Both the position numbers and the translations under genes were made by a program. Below, in pieces: positions 45,996 through 58,312 of a stretch of DNA of 64,000 nt (its first letter is position 1; the number at the start of each line of letters is the position of its first letter). This DNA is from Hemerocallis citrina (lineage: Eukaryota; Streptophyta; Magnoliopsida; Asparagales; Asphodelaceae), in contig CM030360.1 of assembly GCA_017893485.1 (NCBI GenBank), forward strand, positions 9,474,597-9,538,596, given 5' to 3'. Under the pieces are notes generated by a model, which saw nothing but the letters and a program-made list of their open reading frames with translations, did no database searches and was not told the DNA's origin.

Positions 45996-47588
45996 CCCAT
46001 TTTATGTTTTGAAGAGGAATTGAAACAATTTTATACTTTCTGTTTGTTTGTAAATTTCCTTTACAAAATTTCGATTTCTCAATCAGTTTGTACCATTCAA
46101 AAATCTAATTCTTTTTCAGGATGTTTTCTTTCAAAAATACAGTATAGTGCATGTATTTAAATTTACAAAATTCCTATTTTCCAACAATATAATAAAAATT
46201 ATTTCTTTTATCTCTTTTGAGAAATGAACAATTAAAGTATTTACTCACATTGGAGTTTCTTTTCTTAATAAATCTTTAGCTACTTGTTCCCCACATTTAT
46301 TCACATAGTTTTTGCACAATTTTCATGCTTAACATAAATATTTCTCTTAGATCAATTTTATCCTTTACATGAGAATAATTCTTCTCTTATAGTTCCAAAT
46401 GCAACATATTTCGACAATAAGGTGGATGTAGAACTATTCACAGAATGTAAATCTATTGCAACTTTCTACACTAATCATATAATTCAACAATTCATGGGGT
46501 CATTTTACAATCTATACAATTCTCTACACAAGCCATTTACGAAGCAAAATTATCATATTAGCATGATTCATTAAAATAGACATTCTATCATGAAATATAT
46601 TGATATGGCACAATGGTAAGTTTTAAGTCACTAATCTCAAATCCATTCTACGAACCTTCTTATATTGACCATCAAGATTTTCTCTTTTTCTCTACTAGTG
46701 TCTTTAAGCAATCACATGACAAATTTTATCATTTACTCTAGCATATTCATAAACTTAGCCTACTAACATGATTTCTAGATTAAAAGTAGAGAAATATCCC
46801 ACCTCTTGCAGAACGAATTGAGAATTCTAAAAGAAAGACTCCTCGAAAGCACGATTGCCTTCTCTTCTCCTTGATTCTAGCCGCGAGCAGCCTCCAAGGT
46901 GTGCAAAATTCAGACTTCTCTCCTAATTGAACTAGTCGGCCTCCAAATGAAAGAACACACACACTCAATCTTTTTCTCACACAATCTCTTCTCTTTCTCT
47001 TTAAAAATCTTAAGTGCAAAGGATAAAGAATGACAAAGGGGCCTATTTATACACAATTCATGGTCAAATGAAGGGTTGGGATGTGTTTGGATGAATGGCT
47101 AAGATGCATTTGGGAAGTAGAAAACCACCCACTAGCATATAACCACCTTCCCACTCTCTCCACTCTTCCCACTCACCCATGAATGGCCGGCCTCTCCTCT
47201 TCATTTACACGTGCATGTGCAATGCACGTACCCCCACTAGCACACCTATAATTATTTGTTCATTAGTTTGTTATACTAATTTGTCATGACAATGTCTACC
47301 ATACAAGTTGTTTAATTAACAAATGAATTAACTAGTGGGCTAACTAGGTGGGCTAATTCTATGGGCTTTTAATTAATTTAATTAATTTATTTTGGGTGGG
47401 CTAAAATTAAGTTATTAGGCCTAGGACTCTATAATAATTAATAAGAGTCTTTTAAAAGAGAAATGAAATATTTGTTCATGACATTAAAATAATTTTAAGG
47501 CCAAAGCACACATTAATTTGTACGTGCGAAACACGTGAAATCAAATAAAAAGTTTATGTTTAATTATATGAAAATTCAGGATGTTACA

Positions 47589-48060
47589 ATCCCTCGCTAA
47601 GAAGCCTCCGCGGGATTTCTCGGAACTCCTGCTGAGGAGTGAGAAGTATATCCGTGTTGAAGAGGCCATACATCCCCATGATCAGAAGGAGCCCTCGTCC
47701 GGGAACAAACTGAAGGGTGCAGATGAAGAAGGTCCTAAGAAGCTCCAGAGAGACAACGACGGTCAGCATCGCCCTCGTCCTCATTTTAAAAGGTTCACTC
47801 CCCTCATTGCCAGCATCTCGGCTGTCCTTATGGAAGTAGACAAGGAAGAACTGGTCCAACCTGCCTTGAAGATGAATACCCCTGGTAAGAAAGGAACAGA
47901 GATAAGTGGTGCATCTTTTACAGGGACCACGGCCACGATACCGACAATTTTCGGGCCCTTAAGGAGGAGATTGAAGCCCTCATTCAGCATGGGCAGTTGA
48001 CCAAGTTCGTCAGGAAGGACAGGGTCGATCATCCTCCACCCCGGGGAGCTAACAAGTGAA
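47589..48060 (+). pseudogene. R1 gag, 3' part
   Basis: Continues the gag interrupted at 19719: LAKKPPRDFSELLLRSEKY is the end of the gag core. A charged region follows (DEEGPKKLQRDNDG). In the part after that a frame change separates HDTDNF-type sequence from 47997 on. I see no complete CCHC knuckle. Confidence 0.75.
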
Positions 48061-48128
48061 TCAAAAGGCTTGCCGAGTCCCAAGAATCCAAACCTGGGGC
48101 CATCCTCCATCTTATTCATGGAGGTCTG

Positions 48129-48617
48129 ATGTGGGGAGAGTCAAATTCCTCCCGGAAAGCCTTCATATTAGAAGTTAACTCCGTACAAAATTTCCCACCT
48201 CCCAAGAGCCTCGGGACTCCGGTGACATTCTCTGACAGGGATCTAGAAGGCGTTCAAACACCCCATTCTGATGCTTTCGTCATTAGTCTCGGCATGGTCA
48301 ATGACAAAGTGCACCGGATCCTAGTCAACAATGGTAGTTCTGTCAATATCTTCTTTCTAGAAGCATTCGAGGGCCTCAAGCTTTCCCGAGATCGCCTAAA
48401 ACCTGCCAGAAACACTCTCCATGGGTTCTCAGGAGTTCTAGGAACACTCGAAGGAGTAGTCACTCTTGATGTGACTGCTGGGAAGGCTCCGACAACCCGA
48501 ATAGAGCTGATGGACTTCATGGTTGTCGATGTGAAAGCCGTTTACAACGCTATCCTCGGCCGACCTGGCCTAGTTGCACTTCATGCCGTACCTTCGTCCT
48601 TTCACATGAAGATGTAA
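48129..48617 (+). pseudogene. R1 protease
   Basis: Open frame of 162 residues with FILEVNSVQN, VTFSDRDLEGVQTPHSDAFV and ILVNNGSSVNIFF, the retropepsin active site. The family has Asp before NGSS, so Asn here means the catalytic residue is lost (GAC to AAC). The end YNAILGRPGL is typical of Tat proteases. It cleaves the Gag-Pol polyprotein in living elements. Confidence 0.82.
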
Positions 48618-48680
48618 TTCCCAACCACAGCAGTGGTAGGAGAACTCAAGGGAAGCTAAGAGACTGATCGGAAATGCTAT

Positions 48681-49488
48681 ATGACTTCGATGGGAGGTCT
48701 GGTCCTTTTCCTCGAAGCACTAGAACTCCCCCAAGGGAGCAGCCAAGCCATCTCGGAGCCAGTGGATGAACTAGAAGAAATCCCCTTTTCTAAGGAGGAC
48801 CCGACCAAGACATTCCAAGTTAGCAAAACCCTCATTTACCGGGTCAAAGAGCAGATTATTGGGTGCATTAGAGGAAACCAAGACCTATTCGTCTGGACCG
48901 CTACCGACATGCCTAGTGTCTCAGAGGAGTTGACCTTGCACCGTCCTAGTTTTAACCCAGAAGTCAAGCCAGTCCAGTAAAAATACCGCAAGTTCGCCTC
49001 TGACCGATAACAAGCTATTAAGGAAGAGGTGGATAAACTCCTAGCCGCCTGTTTTATCCAAGAAGTTAGCTACCCTGAGTGGCTGGAAAATGTGGTGATG
49101 GTAAAGAATGACAATGGAAAATGGAGAATATGTATCGACTTCACACACCTGAATAAGCATGCCTGAAAGATCCATTTTCCCTTCCCAGCATCGATGCCCT
49201 GAATGACGCCACGTCTAGCCACGAACTCTTAAGTTTCATGGACACTTTCTCAGGCTACAATCAGATTATGTTTCCCCCCGACATACCGAAGACCTCTTTT
49301 ATCACAGATCAATGCCTTTATTGTTACCGAGTCATACCCTTCGGACTAAAGAATGTCGGAGCCACTTATCAACGTCTTGTCAACAAGGTCTTCGAGTGTC
49401 AGATTGGCAAGAACATGGAAGTCTATGTGGATGACATGTTGGTGAAGAGCATCGATACCATGTAAGCGACCTCCAGGAAACCTTCAAT
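48681..49488 (+). pseudogene. R1 reverse transcriptase, N-terminal part
   Basis: Includes the linker before RT (48681-48980), then a stop, KEEVDKLLAACFIQEVSYPEWL, WRICIDFTHLNKH and, after a frame change, ELLSFMDTFSGYNQI, FGLKNVGATYQRLV and YVDDMLVKS. The YVDD box is intact. The frame shifts again at about 49460 and is cut by LTR E at 49488. Confidence 0.85.
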
Positions 49489-51250
49489 AGTAACACCCTG
49501 ATTTCCATACACTGGGAAACCGTGATATAAGCCAGAATCTTTTCCTTCAATTAGTCACAATACACACAAAAACAAGAAAATTTAAAACTTTTTATTCAAC
49601 ACAAATATATTACAAGTTTGAATGTTATAAAACTACAATACATTACATCATTGTTACAATAATGCCATACAAGCCCAAGTGTTATAACCTTTCAATAAAA
49701 TTACATCAGAGTATAATGAATAATATATAACACTTGGTACTTTCACTTGGATGCTTCTCAACATAAATAAATTACAACATATATTACAATTGAAATAAAT
49801 CAATACTTTGCTTCTTTTGCCTTGAGTCCTCCTGAATCATGTACCTGTAGCTCTGCAATCCAGTACTATAATTTCGCAATCCAGTACCTATAGAAGTGGG
49901 GACGTTATTACATATACTGATGCTTTAAGGCTGATGACTAGCAGCGATTCTCAACTTTAAACAAACAGATTGATGAAAAGAGAAACGTGTATATATAATT
50001 GATGTATTAGTGTATGCTTTGACTTAGACTCTAATGCAAGATTAACTAATGCAAGGATGCTCTTATTATAATGCAAGCGAGTCTCCGTAATAGTATGCGT
50101 CCCATACCATATACGCCCGTAATAAGCCGTTTCTTCATATATAGGAATTTGAATCCGCGCCATGAATTCTACTCTTGTACTCAACCTATTTCTGAAGATG
50201 CAGTGTGACTGATGAGGTTGCTCTGAAATGGTCTAATCCTGCAATTCGCAGTCATATAGTGGTGTCTCCGTTTGCCACTATTGCCCGGCGTACCGGACCT
50301 CACTCAAAAATCTGATGAACCCTTGGAGTTAACTACAACACAGGCTATCTCGAAGCATCCCCTGCGGCCCCGTCACAGATAGATCGTAGTCTATGGCTTG
50401 TTCGCCTTTCTTGATATAGAGCATGATGGAGTTCCGGGGGTCCATCCCCTAGCTCCGACAGGAATCGCTCCCACCCTTATCCTGGCACTTCAGAAATTAA
50501 CAGAAGAGATATGCATCCTGTTCTTCCAACTCGTGAGAAGGCACAGACTGTATCCTTTTGACAGGAAGGGTACAACCAATAACACCACCTAGTGTTGGCC
50601 TATAGAATAGGTCGGACCATAAGCTATCACCGTTAATATCAACTCTTTCTCTTCGGAGAAAATGATAATAAATAAGGGTTAAGTAGTAATAGCCATAAGT
50701 TACTACCCTAACGATATCACTAACCCTAAACAATATGAGGGATGACAACAGTACTAACACAATATGCTAGGTCTTAGACTTCGCAAGATAACTCTACTAG
50801 GTGCTCAACCTAGACTTACCAGAATCCCTAAGGATCCTGTTCATAGCCTATCGATCCAGGACTCCGGCAATACGAATGTATTCGCATGCTACTACCCTGA
50901 ACCTGGATTCCGTCTATACTCCCGGCCCGCGATCAACCTACAGCGGTTAAGATCTGACGGAGCACGAGGGGTGATTCGTCCACAGTCCACGAGGAGTAAA
51001 AATAAGTACACGTCTTGATGGTCGATGGTCCCTAGGGAAACAATATCACCCTAAACGAGCACAACAAACTGCGTACTAGCTAATAAGCTATATATGAGTA
51101 AACAAAACACATACGAACTAAACGAACTGCGTATAAAACCAACAACTACGTACGAGCCAGGTGAGCTGCGTACGAGACAACCACATATCTACGAACCAAA
51201 TAAGCTACATACTAGATAGATGAATCACGTAGAAGAAACATAAAGTCTCT

Positions 51251-51660
51251 AACAACCAAGAAGCAAAGTAACATGCTCACTAGTAAAACTTGATCTTTCA
51301 TAATTAGAAGCAACAGAAGAATCTTCTAACAACCTAATATAAATATACTACTAATGAGTACACAAAGCGACATAAAAAGACTTCTAACAACCTAGAAGCA
51401 AAGTAACATGCTCACTAGTAAAACTTGATCTTTTATAATTAGAAGCAACAGAAGAATCTTCTAACAGCCTAATATAAGCATACTACTAATGAGTACACAA
51501 AAGCGACATAAAAAGCCTTCTAACAACCTAGAAACAAAGTAACATGCTCACTAGTAAAACTTGATCTTTTATAATTAGAAGCAACAGAAGAATCTTCTAA
51601 TAGCATAATATAAGCATACTAGTAATAAGTACACAAAAGCGACATAAAAAGCCTTTAACA
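51251..51660. repeat. ~135-bp tandem array in LTR E
   Basis: The word AACAACCTAGAAGCAAAGTA recurs at about 51251, 51386, 51522 and 51657, giving three complete units of 135-136 bp with few differences. Confidence 0.9.
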
Positions 51661-51669
51661 ACCTAGAAG

Positions 51670-53090
51670 CAAACAGTGCTGCGCTTATCGGAATTCGACA
51701 AAATTAGATTCTTTTCAAAAGGTGAGAACATTTACTACAACTCTCTAGTTGCACACTTTTTCAGATTTGGTAAGGAACTCAAAATCCGGTCCGTTAAACA
51801 TCATTTCAAACAATAACAGTACAGCCAAAAGCTGAAACTTTCCAAGCTCATAACTTTTGCTATACTTGTCGGAATTTAACAAAGTAGGACATTTTGAAAA
51901 GGTGAGAACATCTACTACAACTCCTAGTTGATCACTTTTTCAAATTCTGTAAGGAACTCGAAATTTGGTCTTTTGAACACAATACAAAACAACAAAAGAC
52001 AGCTCAAAGTTACAGCAAAGCTGAAACTTTTAAAGCTTGTAACTTTTGCTCTACTTATCGGAATCTAATAAAACTGGACATTTTGAAAAGGTGGAAACAT
52101 CTACTAAAATTCTCTAATTGACCAGTTTTCCAAATTTAGTAAGTAAGAGGTACAAAAACATCAAACAATCTAAACAGCGAGCTTTCAGCCCAAAGCTATC
52201 TGCTGTGATTTGTAAAAGCCATAATTCCTACTCTGCTTATCAGAATCTAACCAAAATAAGTATTTTTGGAAAGGTGAAAGAATCTAATACAACTCTCTAG
52301 TTGAAAACTTTTCCAAATTCAGTAAGTAATAGGTACAAAAACTTCGAACAATCTAGACATCGACTTCAGCCAAAAAGCTAGCTGCTGTCAATCTTGTAAA
52401 AGTCATAACTCCCACTCCGCTTATCGGAATCTAACCAAATAGGACATTTTGAAAAGGTGAGAACATATACTAAAACTCTCTAGTTTATAACTTTTCCAAA
52501 TTCAGTAAGTAAGAGGTATAAAAACTTCGAACAATCTAGACAGCGACTTTAGCCAAAAAGCTAGCTGCTATCAATCTTGTAAAAGTCATAACTCCTATTC
52601 GGCTTATCGGAATCTAACCAAATAGGAAATTTTGGAAAGGTGACAAACTCTACTAGAACTCTCTAGTTGATGAACTTCTCAGATTCAGTCATTAAAAGGT
52701 ACAAAAACTTCGAACAATCCAAACAGCATGCTTTCAGCCAAAAGGGTAGCTGCTGTAATTTGTAAGGGTCATAACTCTTGCTCCGCTTATCAGAATCTAA
52801 CCAATAGGGAACTTTGGAAAGGTGAGAGACTTTACTAAAACTCCCTAGTTGAACATTTTTTCAGATTTAATCAATAAGAGGTGCAAAAACTTTAAAACAT
52901 CCAGACAGCGAGGTTTAGCCAAAAAGCTGCCTGCTGAGATTTGTAAAGCTCATAACTTTTGCAATACTTATCGAAAACTAACAAAATAGGCCATTTTGGA
53001 AAGGATAGAACATCTAATACAACTTTCTAGTTGATCACTTTTTCAAATTCCTTAAGGAACTCAAAATCCAACCCTTAAAACACATCTCAA
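51670..53090. repeat. ~183-bp tandem array in LTR E, eight units
   Basis: The word CTTATCGGAAT (with variants) recurs at about 51684, 51865, 52054, 52236, 52420, 52603, 52786 and 52967, a period of 181-189 bp. Each unit also has TTTTGGAAAGGTGA and CTCTAGTTGA. Units are well diverged, so the array is older than the 135-bp array next to it. Confidence 0.9.
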
Positions 53091-54317
53091 GATTAACCCC
53101 AAAAAAGACAGCAGTTTTTGCTTGATTTCTCGCTATTTTGGGAAATCAATTTATTTAGCCTAGTAAATTAACCCAAAAAAATATACAAAAATTAGAGCAT
53201 GATAGTAACACTTATGAGAACCTATCAAATTAATTTGGAGTCAAAATTTCAACTTTATCACAAGTAATTAGTTCTGACCATTAAAGCTACATACTAGTTT
53301 CAAGATTGGGTTTTTAAGGTTCTTGTTGAGTTCGAACCCCTCAATCTTTTTATGTCATTTATTCTAGTCCAAGTCTTCAATATTCACATAAAAATAGTCC
53401 AATTTGTCCGCATAACAAGCAATTAAAACAATAAAACAATAAAAAATGAGTTAAGAAACCCCCACCCAAAAAGTGTAGGAAGGACATTCTCTCTCTCCTC
53501 CCTGCTCCTTGTTCTTGCTCCTCTTCAAGAACAACACAAATGAAATAAACCCACTCTTTTTCTTTTGATTTTGATCTCTCTTTTTCCTTTTTTTTTCTTT
53601 TCTTCTCAATTTTTTCTAAATAAACAAGTACAAGAAGTAGAATAAATATAAGAGAGAAAGAGAGAGAGTGAGAAGAGATGGAGGAACACGAAGTGAAAAG
53701 GGCTTTGCCCTTGGTATTTGGCCGGCCATGTTTATAGGAGAGGGAGAGAGAGCATGTGGTTAGAGAGAGAGCCACTTGTCTCTCTCTCTTGTGGCTCAAA
53801 ACAATTTGAATAAATTTGCAAATTTAAATTGCAAGCAAACCCTAATCTGTTCAATCCTAACCTTCTATTTGATTATGATTGATCAAGAATAAGAGTTATT
53901 TTCCCAAAATCACATACTACATGATTTCTTACAAACGTACGAAATCGATACAGTACATATACGTACATATATCTGTCTATACAGATAATTTTTATTAGTT
54001 AAAACGAATAATCTCTACCAAAAATATTTTAATTTAGAAATAATAATAAAAATAATTTTATTACCGGCTCAGAAGAATTCAGTACCAATTTGATACAATA
54101 CAGATGTATACAGACCGGTATATATATAGATAATGTTTATTAACAAAATCGGGTAATATCAACAAAAAATATTTCAATTCTGATAATAAAAATAAAATAA
54201 TAATAAAATAATAATTTTTAATATCAGCCCGGGATTTTACAGACATTTTCTCAAAAAATGCATTTTACAAGATTTTGTACAAGTGCACAAAACCGACACA
54301 ATACATATATATACTTA

Positions 54318-55079
54318 GAGCATCCACAGTCGTTTTCTAAAATTCCCATATTTCCAAATTATAGCAAACGAATACAAAAGAGACGCTGCAGTCGTTTCTC
54401 AAATTCCCATATTTTGGCAAACTTCCTATTTCCATTTCTCAAATATGAGAAACGATCTGAGCTTTCTCAAATTATAAAGGACGGGGTATGATACCCCGTC
54501 TCTTCTATATAATAATTTTTTAATCGTATCAGACGGACGATCATATACCGTCTCTCCTATTTTTTTTTTTTTTTTTTTAAAAGGTCGGACGGGGAATGAT
54601 ACCCCGGACGGGGTATCAAACCCCGTCTCTCCCTTTTTTTTTATTTGTTTTTTTTATTTTTTATTTTTTAATAAAACGAACGCTCAGGATTGAGCGATAG
54701 GAAAAAAAAGAAAAAAAAAATATGGTGGGACGGGGACACATACCCCGTCCGGGGTATGATACCCTGTCCAGTAAAGAAGGAGAGATTTAATGCTGTGCAG
54801 GGTATTTTAGGAGTAGTTAGTAGATTAATTTGGTTTAGTTAGTATATTAATTAGGTTTAGTTATTTTTATATTATTTAATTTAGTTAATTAATATAGTTT
54901 AATAGTTAATAAGTAATTAACTTTTTTTAATTTATTTGAAACGATCGGACGGGGTATGATACCCCGTCTCTCTAAAAAATAGAAAAAATATAGCAAACGA
55001 CGACTGCAGTGAACGATCGTATTTGCTATTACTGTAGCTGCCATATTATACCAAATGAGAAAAACGACTGTGGATGCTC
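54318..55079. mobile_element. Harbinger-type MITE with repeated GGGGTATGATACCCC palindromes
   Basis: Terminal inverted repeats GAGCATCCACAGTCGTTTT and AAAACGACTGTGGATGCTC are flanked by TTA (54315-54317, 55080-55082), the usual PIF/Harbinger target. The 762-bp interior has no transposase but contains GACGGGGTATGATACCCCGTC or close variants near 54481, 54574-54625, 54733-54775 and 54945. These could pair with each other. Confidence 0.88.
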
Positions 55080-55196
55080 TTACTAGTATATATATACAGA
55101 TAACTTTTTATTAATAAAACCAAGAAATTCTTGTAAAAATATTTTATTTTTAAAAATAATAATAATACAAGTATAATATCCAACCAGGATATTACA

Positions 55197-55900
55197 TCAG
55201 TATCCTGCGAGAGCACAATATGAGGCTTAACCCCACTAAATGTGCTTTCGGGGTGTCATCTAGCAAATTCCTGGGGTTTTTGGTCAGTCAGAGGAGAATT
55301 GAGGTCAACCCAGAGAAGATCAAAGCCATACTGGACATGGCTCCCCTTCCAGTGTTAAGGAAGTTCAAAGACTAACAGGGCGCCTCGCCACCATCAGATG
55401 CTTCCTCTCAAAGTCAAGGGAGAAGTGCCTTCCGTTCTTCAAGGCACTCAGAGGGGCATAAAATTTTGAGTGGGGAAACTCACAGCAGGTAGCCTTTGAG
55501 CAACTTAAAACCTATATAATCAACTCGCCGCTCTTGAGCAAGCCCAAACCGGGGGATACGCTATACATCTACCTGGACACGTCAGACCAGACCCTCAGTG
55601 TCGTCCTGGTAAGAGAGGAGGATAGGGCCCAAAATCTGATCTACTATGTAAGTAAAGTCCTCCATGATGCAGAACTTCGTCAAAGACAGAGAAGATGGCT
55701 TACACTCTGATCATGGCCTCCCGCAAGCTTCACCCCTATTTTTAGGTGCATTCAGTAGTGGTCCTCACTGACCAACCCCTCAAGTAGGTCCGACACAAAC
55801 CAGAGAACTCGGGGCGACTTATGAAATGTTCCATCAAATTGAGCCAGTTTGAAATCAGCTATCGGTCGAGGACAACTATCAAAGCTTAGGCTTTAGTCAA
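55197..55900 (+). pseudogene. R1 RT C-terminal part and first RNase H
   Basis: Continues the split RT with [20 protein letters not shown] and [19 protein letters not shown] frameshift near 55350 and a stop at 55460 follow, then the RNase H region (LLSKPKPGDTLYIYLDTSDQ, VLVREEDRAQNLIYYVSK). Frames change again near 55680 and 55740. Confidence 0.82.
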
Positions 55901-55905
55901 ATTCA

Positions 55906-56190
55906 TTGTGGAGAGCACTATTCTTGACCCCCCCAGAGGAAGGCGAAAACCCTTCGTTCTGGAGTGTCTACGTCGATGGATCCTCATGCATCCGGGGGAG
56001 CAGAGCCGGAGTTATCTTGGCGGGCCCACACGAGTTCACCATCCAATACTCTTTTCGCTTCAACTTCCAAGCCTCTAATATTGAAGTCGAGTATGAAGCA
56101 TTAATTGCAGGTCTTCTCTTAGCCTGCAAAGCCAGAGCCCATCGTGTCAAAGTATTCAGTGACTCCCAATTGGTAGTATACCAAGTTTAG
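55906..56190 (+). pseudogene. R1 second, archaeal-type RNase H
   Basis: VYVDGSSCIRGSRAGVILAGP, VEYEALIAGLLLA and VKVFSDSQLVVYQV show the DGSS, E and SDSQLV motifs of the RVT_3-type RNase H that Tat elements carry in addition to the usual RNase H domain. The frame stops at a TAG at 56188 where the conserved sequence continues as GDYESKDDR. Confidence 0.85.
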
Positions 56191-56220
56191 GGAGACTACG
56201 AGTCCAAGGATGACCGTAGG

Positions 56221-57680
56221 GTGAAATACCTAACACACGTATGGAAACTATTCACTACTTTTCAAGAAACAGAAGTTACCCGCATTCCCCATGAAGAGAA
56301 TGAGCTAGCAAATGCCCTCTCCAAGCTAGCTTCCTCCTCCCTCGAAGGACTTGACCACATGGTTTTGATTGAATTCCAACTCAGGCCTAGCATCAAAGGA
56401 GAAACCGAAGAGCTCATGTTAATCCCACATCCGAAACCAGAGGATAATTGTATGAAACCATTGTATAACTTCCTCGAAAAGGAAATTCTGCCCCTTAACC
56501 CCGCAAAGGCCAAAAAATTCCAAGTAAGGGCAGAGCGGTACACACTCATCAAGGGGATCATGTACAAATGCTCCTATACACCGGTGGATGGTAGTCCTTG
56601 TTTGCGGTGCCTCTCTCCCGAGGAGACCCAGTACGCTTTGAAAGAAGTTCATGAAGGGATTGGAGGCTCTCATATTGGGGCCAGATCCCTTGCCCACAAG
56701 ATCCTAAACCATGGTTATTTTTTGCCTACCCTCCTCAGCGACGCCTAGCAGTATGTCCGTCAATGCGCTTCTTGCCGAAGGTTCTCATCAATCAGACAGA
56801 CACCTCAAGCCGAGCTCAGTTCCATGTCCAGTCCAATCTCCTTCGCCATGTGAGGGATGGACCTGCTTGGGCCATTCCCTCATGCAACTGGTCAAAGAAG
56901 TTTCCTTATGGTAGCCATCGATTACTTCTCTAAGTGGATCGAGGCAGAACCACTAGCAGCCATCACGGAGAACAAGTTCCAACAGTTCTTCTGAAAAAAC
57001 ATCGTATGTCGATTCGACATCCCCTGAGTTCTAGTAACAGACAACAGAACTCAGGTTGCAGTTAAGGCATTTTGCAAGTTCTGCGCTGACCTAGGTATCT
57101 AGCAGCGATTCTCTTCCATCTCCCACATTCAGTCCAATGGCCAAGCAGAGAATGCCAACAGACCGATCCTCGATGGCCTGAAGAAAAGACTTCATGAATC
57201 CCCTAAGGGATTGTGGGTTAAAGAGATCCCAAGCGTCCTATGGTCATATAGGACCACAAAAAGGACCCCGACAGGAGAATCCCCGTTCAACCTTACTTAC
57301 GGCTGTGAAGCCCTAATCCCCATTGTGGATGGACTACCCCCCCTGCCTGTTATCTTTCAGTGAAGAACAAAACTCAACCGATCTCAGAGAAAACCTCGTT
57401 CTCATCGAGTAAGTCCACGAGAAAGCCATCCTGAGAAGACATATTTATGAGAAAAAAGTGAGAAGTTCTACAATAAGAATGTCTGAACTGCAAATCTCAA
57501 AGAGAGAGACCTACTCTTTCGCAAACTAGATATCTCTGATCCTCGAAAAAAAGGCAAGCTTGCTCCCAACTGTAAGGGGCCGTATAGGATCTCCAAAGTG
57601 GTCTGCCCGGGTGTGTACCGACTTGAAGATCCAGGGGCAAGAAGATATCGAAGACCTGGAATGCTGAGCACTTGATAAAG
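56221..57680 (+). pseudogene. R1 integrase
   Basis: After a linker (VTRIPHEENELANALSKLAS) the zinc-binding part reads EVHEGIGGSHIGARSLAHKI and, past a stop at 56746, CASCRRF. The core reads GMDLLGPF, VTDN and SNGQAENAN, so all three DDE residues can be seen across frames. PTGESPFNLTYGCEA and GPYRISKVVCPGVYRLED complete the C-terminal part. At least eight stops or frameshifts occur. The minus-strand frames at 57468-57765 are shadows. Confidence 0.85.
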
Positions 57681-57949
57681 TACCAAGAGGGTTCTTAGAA
57701 CCTATTTTTCCTAGTAGAGCTAATTTCCCTATTTTCAATAAGGCCGACACTTCTGGTATGACCAAAGTATGTAATAAAGGCTCGCATCATTGAAGCAGCC
57801 ACTTAGTTTTTCTTTCCAGAAAACTTAGTTTATTTTTCTCTCAAAGATCATTGCATTGTCCTCAAACATGTTCACACAAGTCCCGACCTGACTCAACTAC
57901 AACAAGCTAGTTCGAAGTCAGCGCCTCTCTAAGGGCTGCTCCCACAATT
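57681..57949. other. R1 spacer after pol
   Basis: Non-coding 3' region of R1 between integrase and the repeats at 57950; no recognisable feature. Confidence 0.5.
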
Positions 57950-58312
57950 GGCCAACACTCAAACAACAAGTTTGGTGTCCAACACTTGGTTTGTCACCGC
58001 TTTAGCCACTTGCAAACAAGCAAGTACGGAGCAACTCACCATTTGGAACTGCTTCTGCAACTCAATGAAACACCCAAACAACAAGTTTGGAGTTCAACAC
58101 TTGGTTCGACGCCGCTTTAGCCACTTGCGTGCAAGCAAGTGAAAAGCAGCTCACCATTTAGAACTGCTCCTGCAACTTGTTGAAACCCCCAAAAAACAAG
58201 TTTGGAGTCCAACACTTGGTTCGATGCCGCTTTAGCCACTTACGAACAAGCAAGTGCGAAGCAGCTCACCATTCTGAATTGCTCCTGCAACTTGTTGAAC
58301 CGCCTAACAACT
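57950..58312. repeat. 115-bp tandem repeat in the R1 3' region
   Basis: CAAGTTTGG...CCAACACTTGGTT...CGCTTTAGCCACTT...AGCAGCTCACCATT recurs three times with starts at about 57967, 58082 and 58197. Units differ at roughly one base in ten. From 58313 to 58694 nothing further is recognised. Confidence 0.88.

Larger units (their letters stand above)
19720..47588 (-). mobile_element. Element A: chromovirus (Ty3/gypsy, Tekay-like) inserted in R1 gag
   Basis: Bounded by the 5-bp duplication ATCCC (19715-19719, 47589-47593), with ends TGTAACACCCC and GATGTTACA. Genes read leftwards: leader ORF, gag, protease, RT, RNase H, integrase and a C-terminal chromodomain. The PBS TGGTATCAGAGC (initiator-Met tRNA) lies next to the right LTR and a purine tract next to the left LTR. 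The chromodomain, Met PBS and LTRs of ~3.2 kb fit the Tekay/Del chromoviruses. Solo-type LTRs C and D are inserted in it. Net length without insertions is about 10.2 kb. Catalytic changes and stops make it defective. Confidence 0.9.
35228..47588 (-). repeat. A, 5' LTR, split by LTR D
   Basis: Parts 35228-35651 and 44748-47588 form an LTR of about 3.26 kb with ends TGTAACACCCC and GATGTTACA. On the minus strand a TATA box (inverse of CTATTTATAC, about 47043-47052) lies ~540 bp from the start, and two tRNA-like modules lie further downstream. It is the reference copy for judging the deletion in the left LTR. Confidence 0.88.
49489..55196 (-). mobile_element. LTR E: large solo-type LTR inserted in R1 pol
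   Basis: Ends AGTAACACCC (for TGTAACACCC) and GGATATTACA, flanked by TCAAT (49484-49488) and TCAGT (55197-55201), a duplication with one later change. Without the Harbinger MITE it is about 4.9 kb, longer than LTRs A-D because of two tandem arrays. A TATA box on the minus strand is at about 53731-53738. A TTTTACA end-like stretch at 54230-54241 suggests a partial duplication of the terminus. No coding domain; the 140-residue frame at 53377-53799 is low-complexity. Confidence 0.78.

Noticed and set aside
53377..53799. 140-residue minus-strand frame in LTR E
   Set aside because: Ser/Leu and Lys/Glu low-complexity around the TATA and leader region; no domain.
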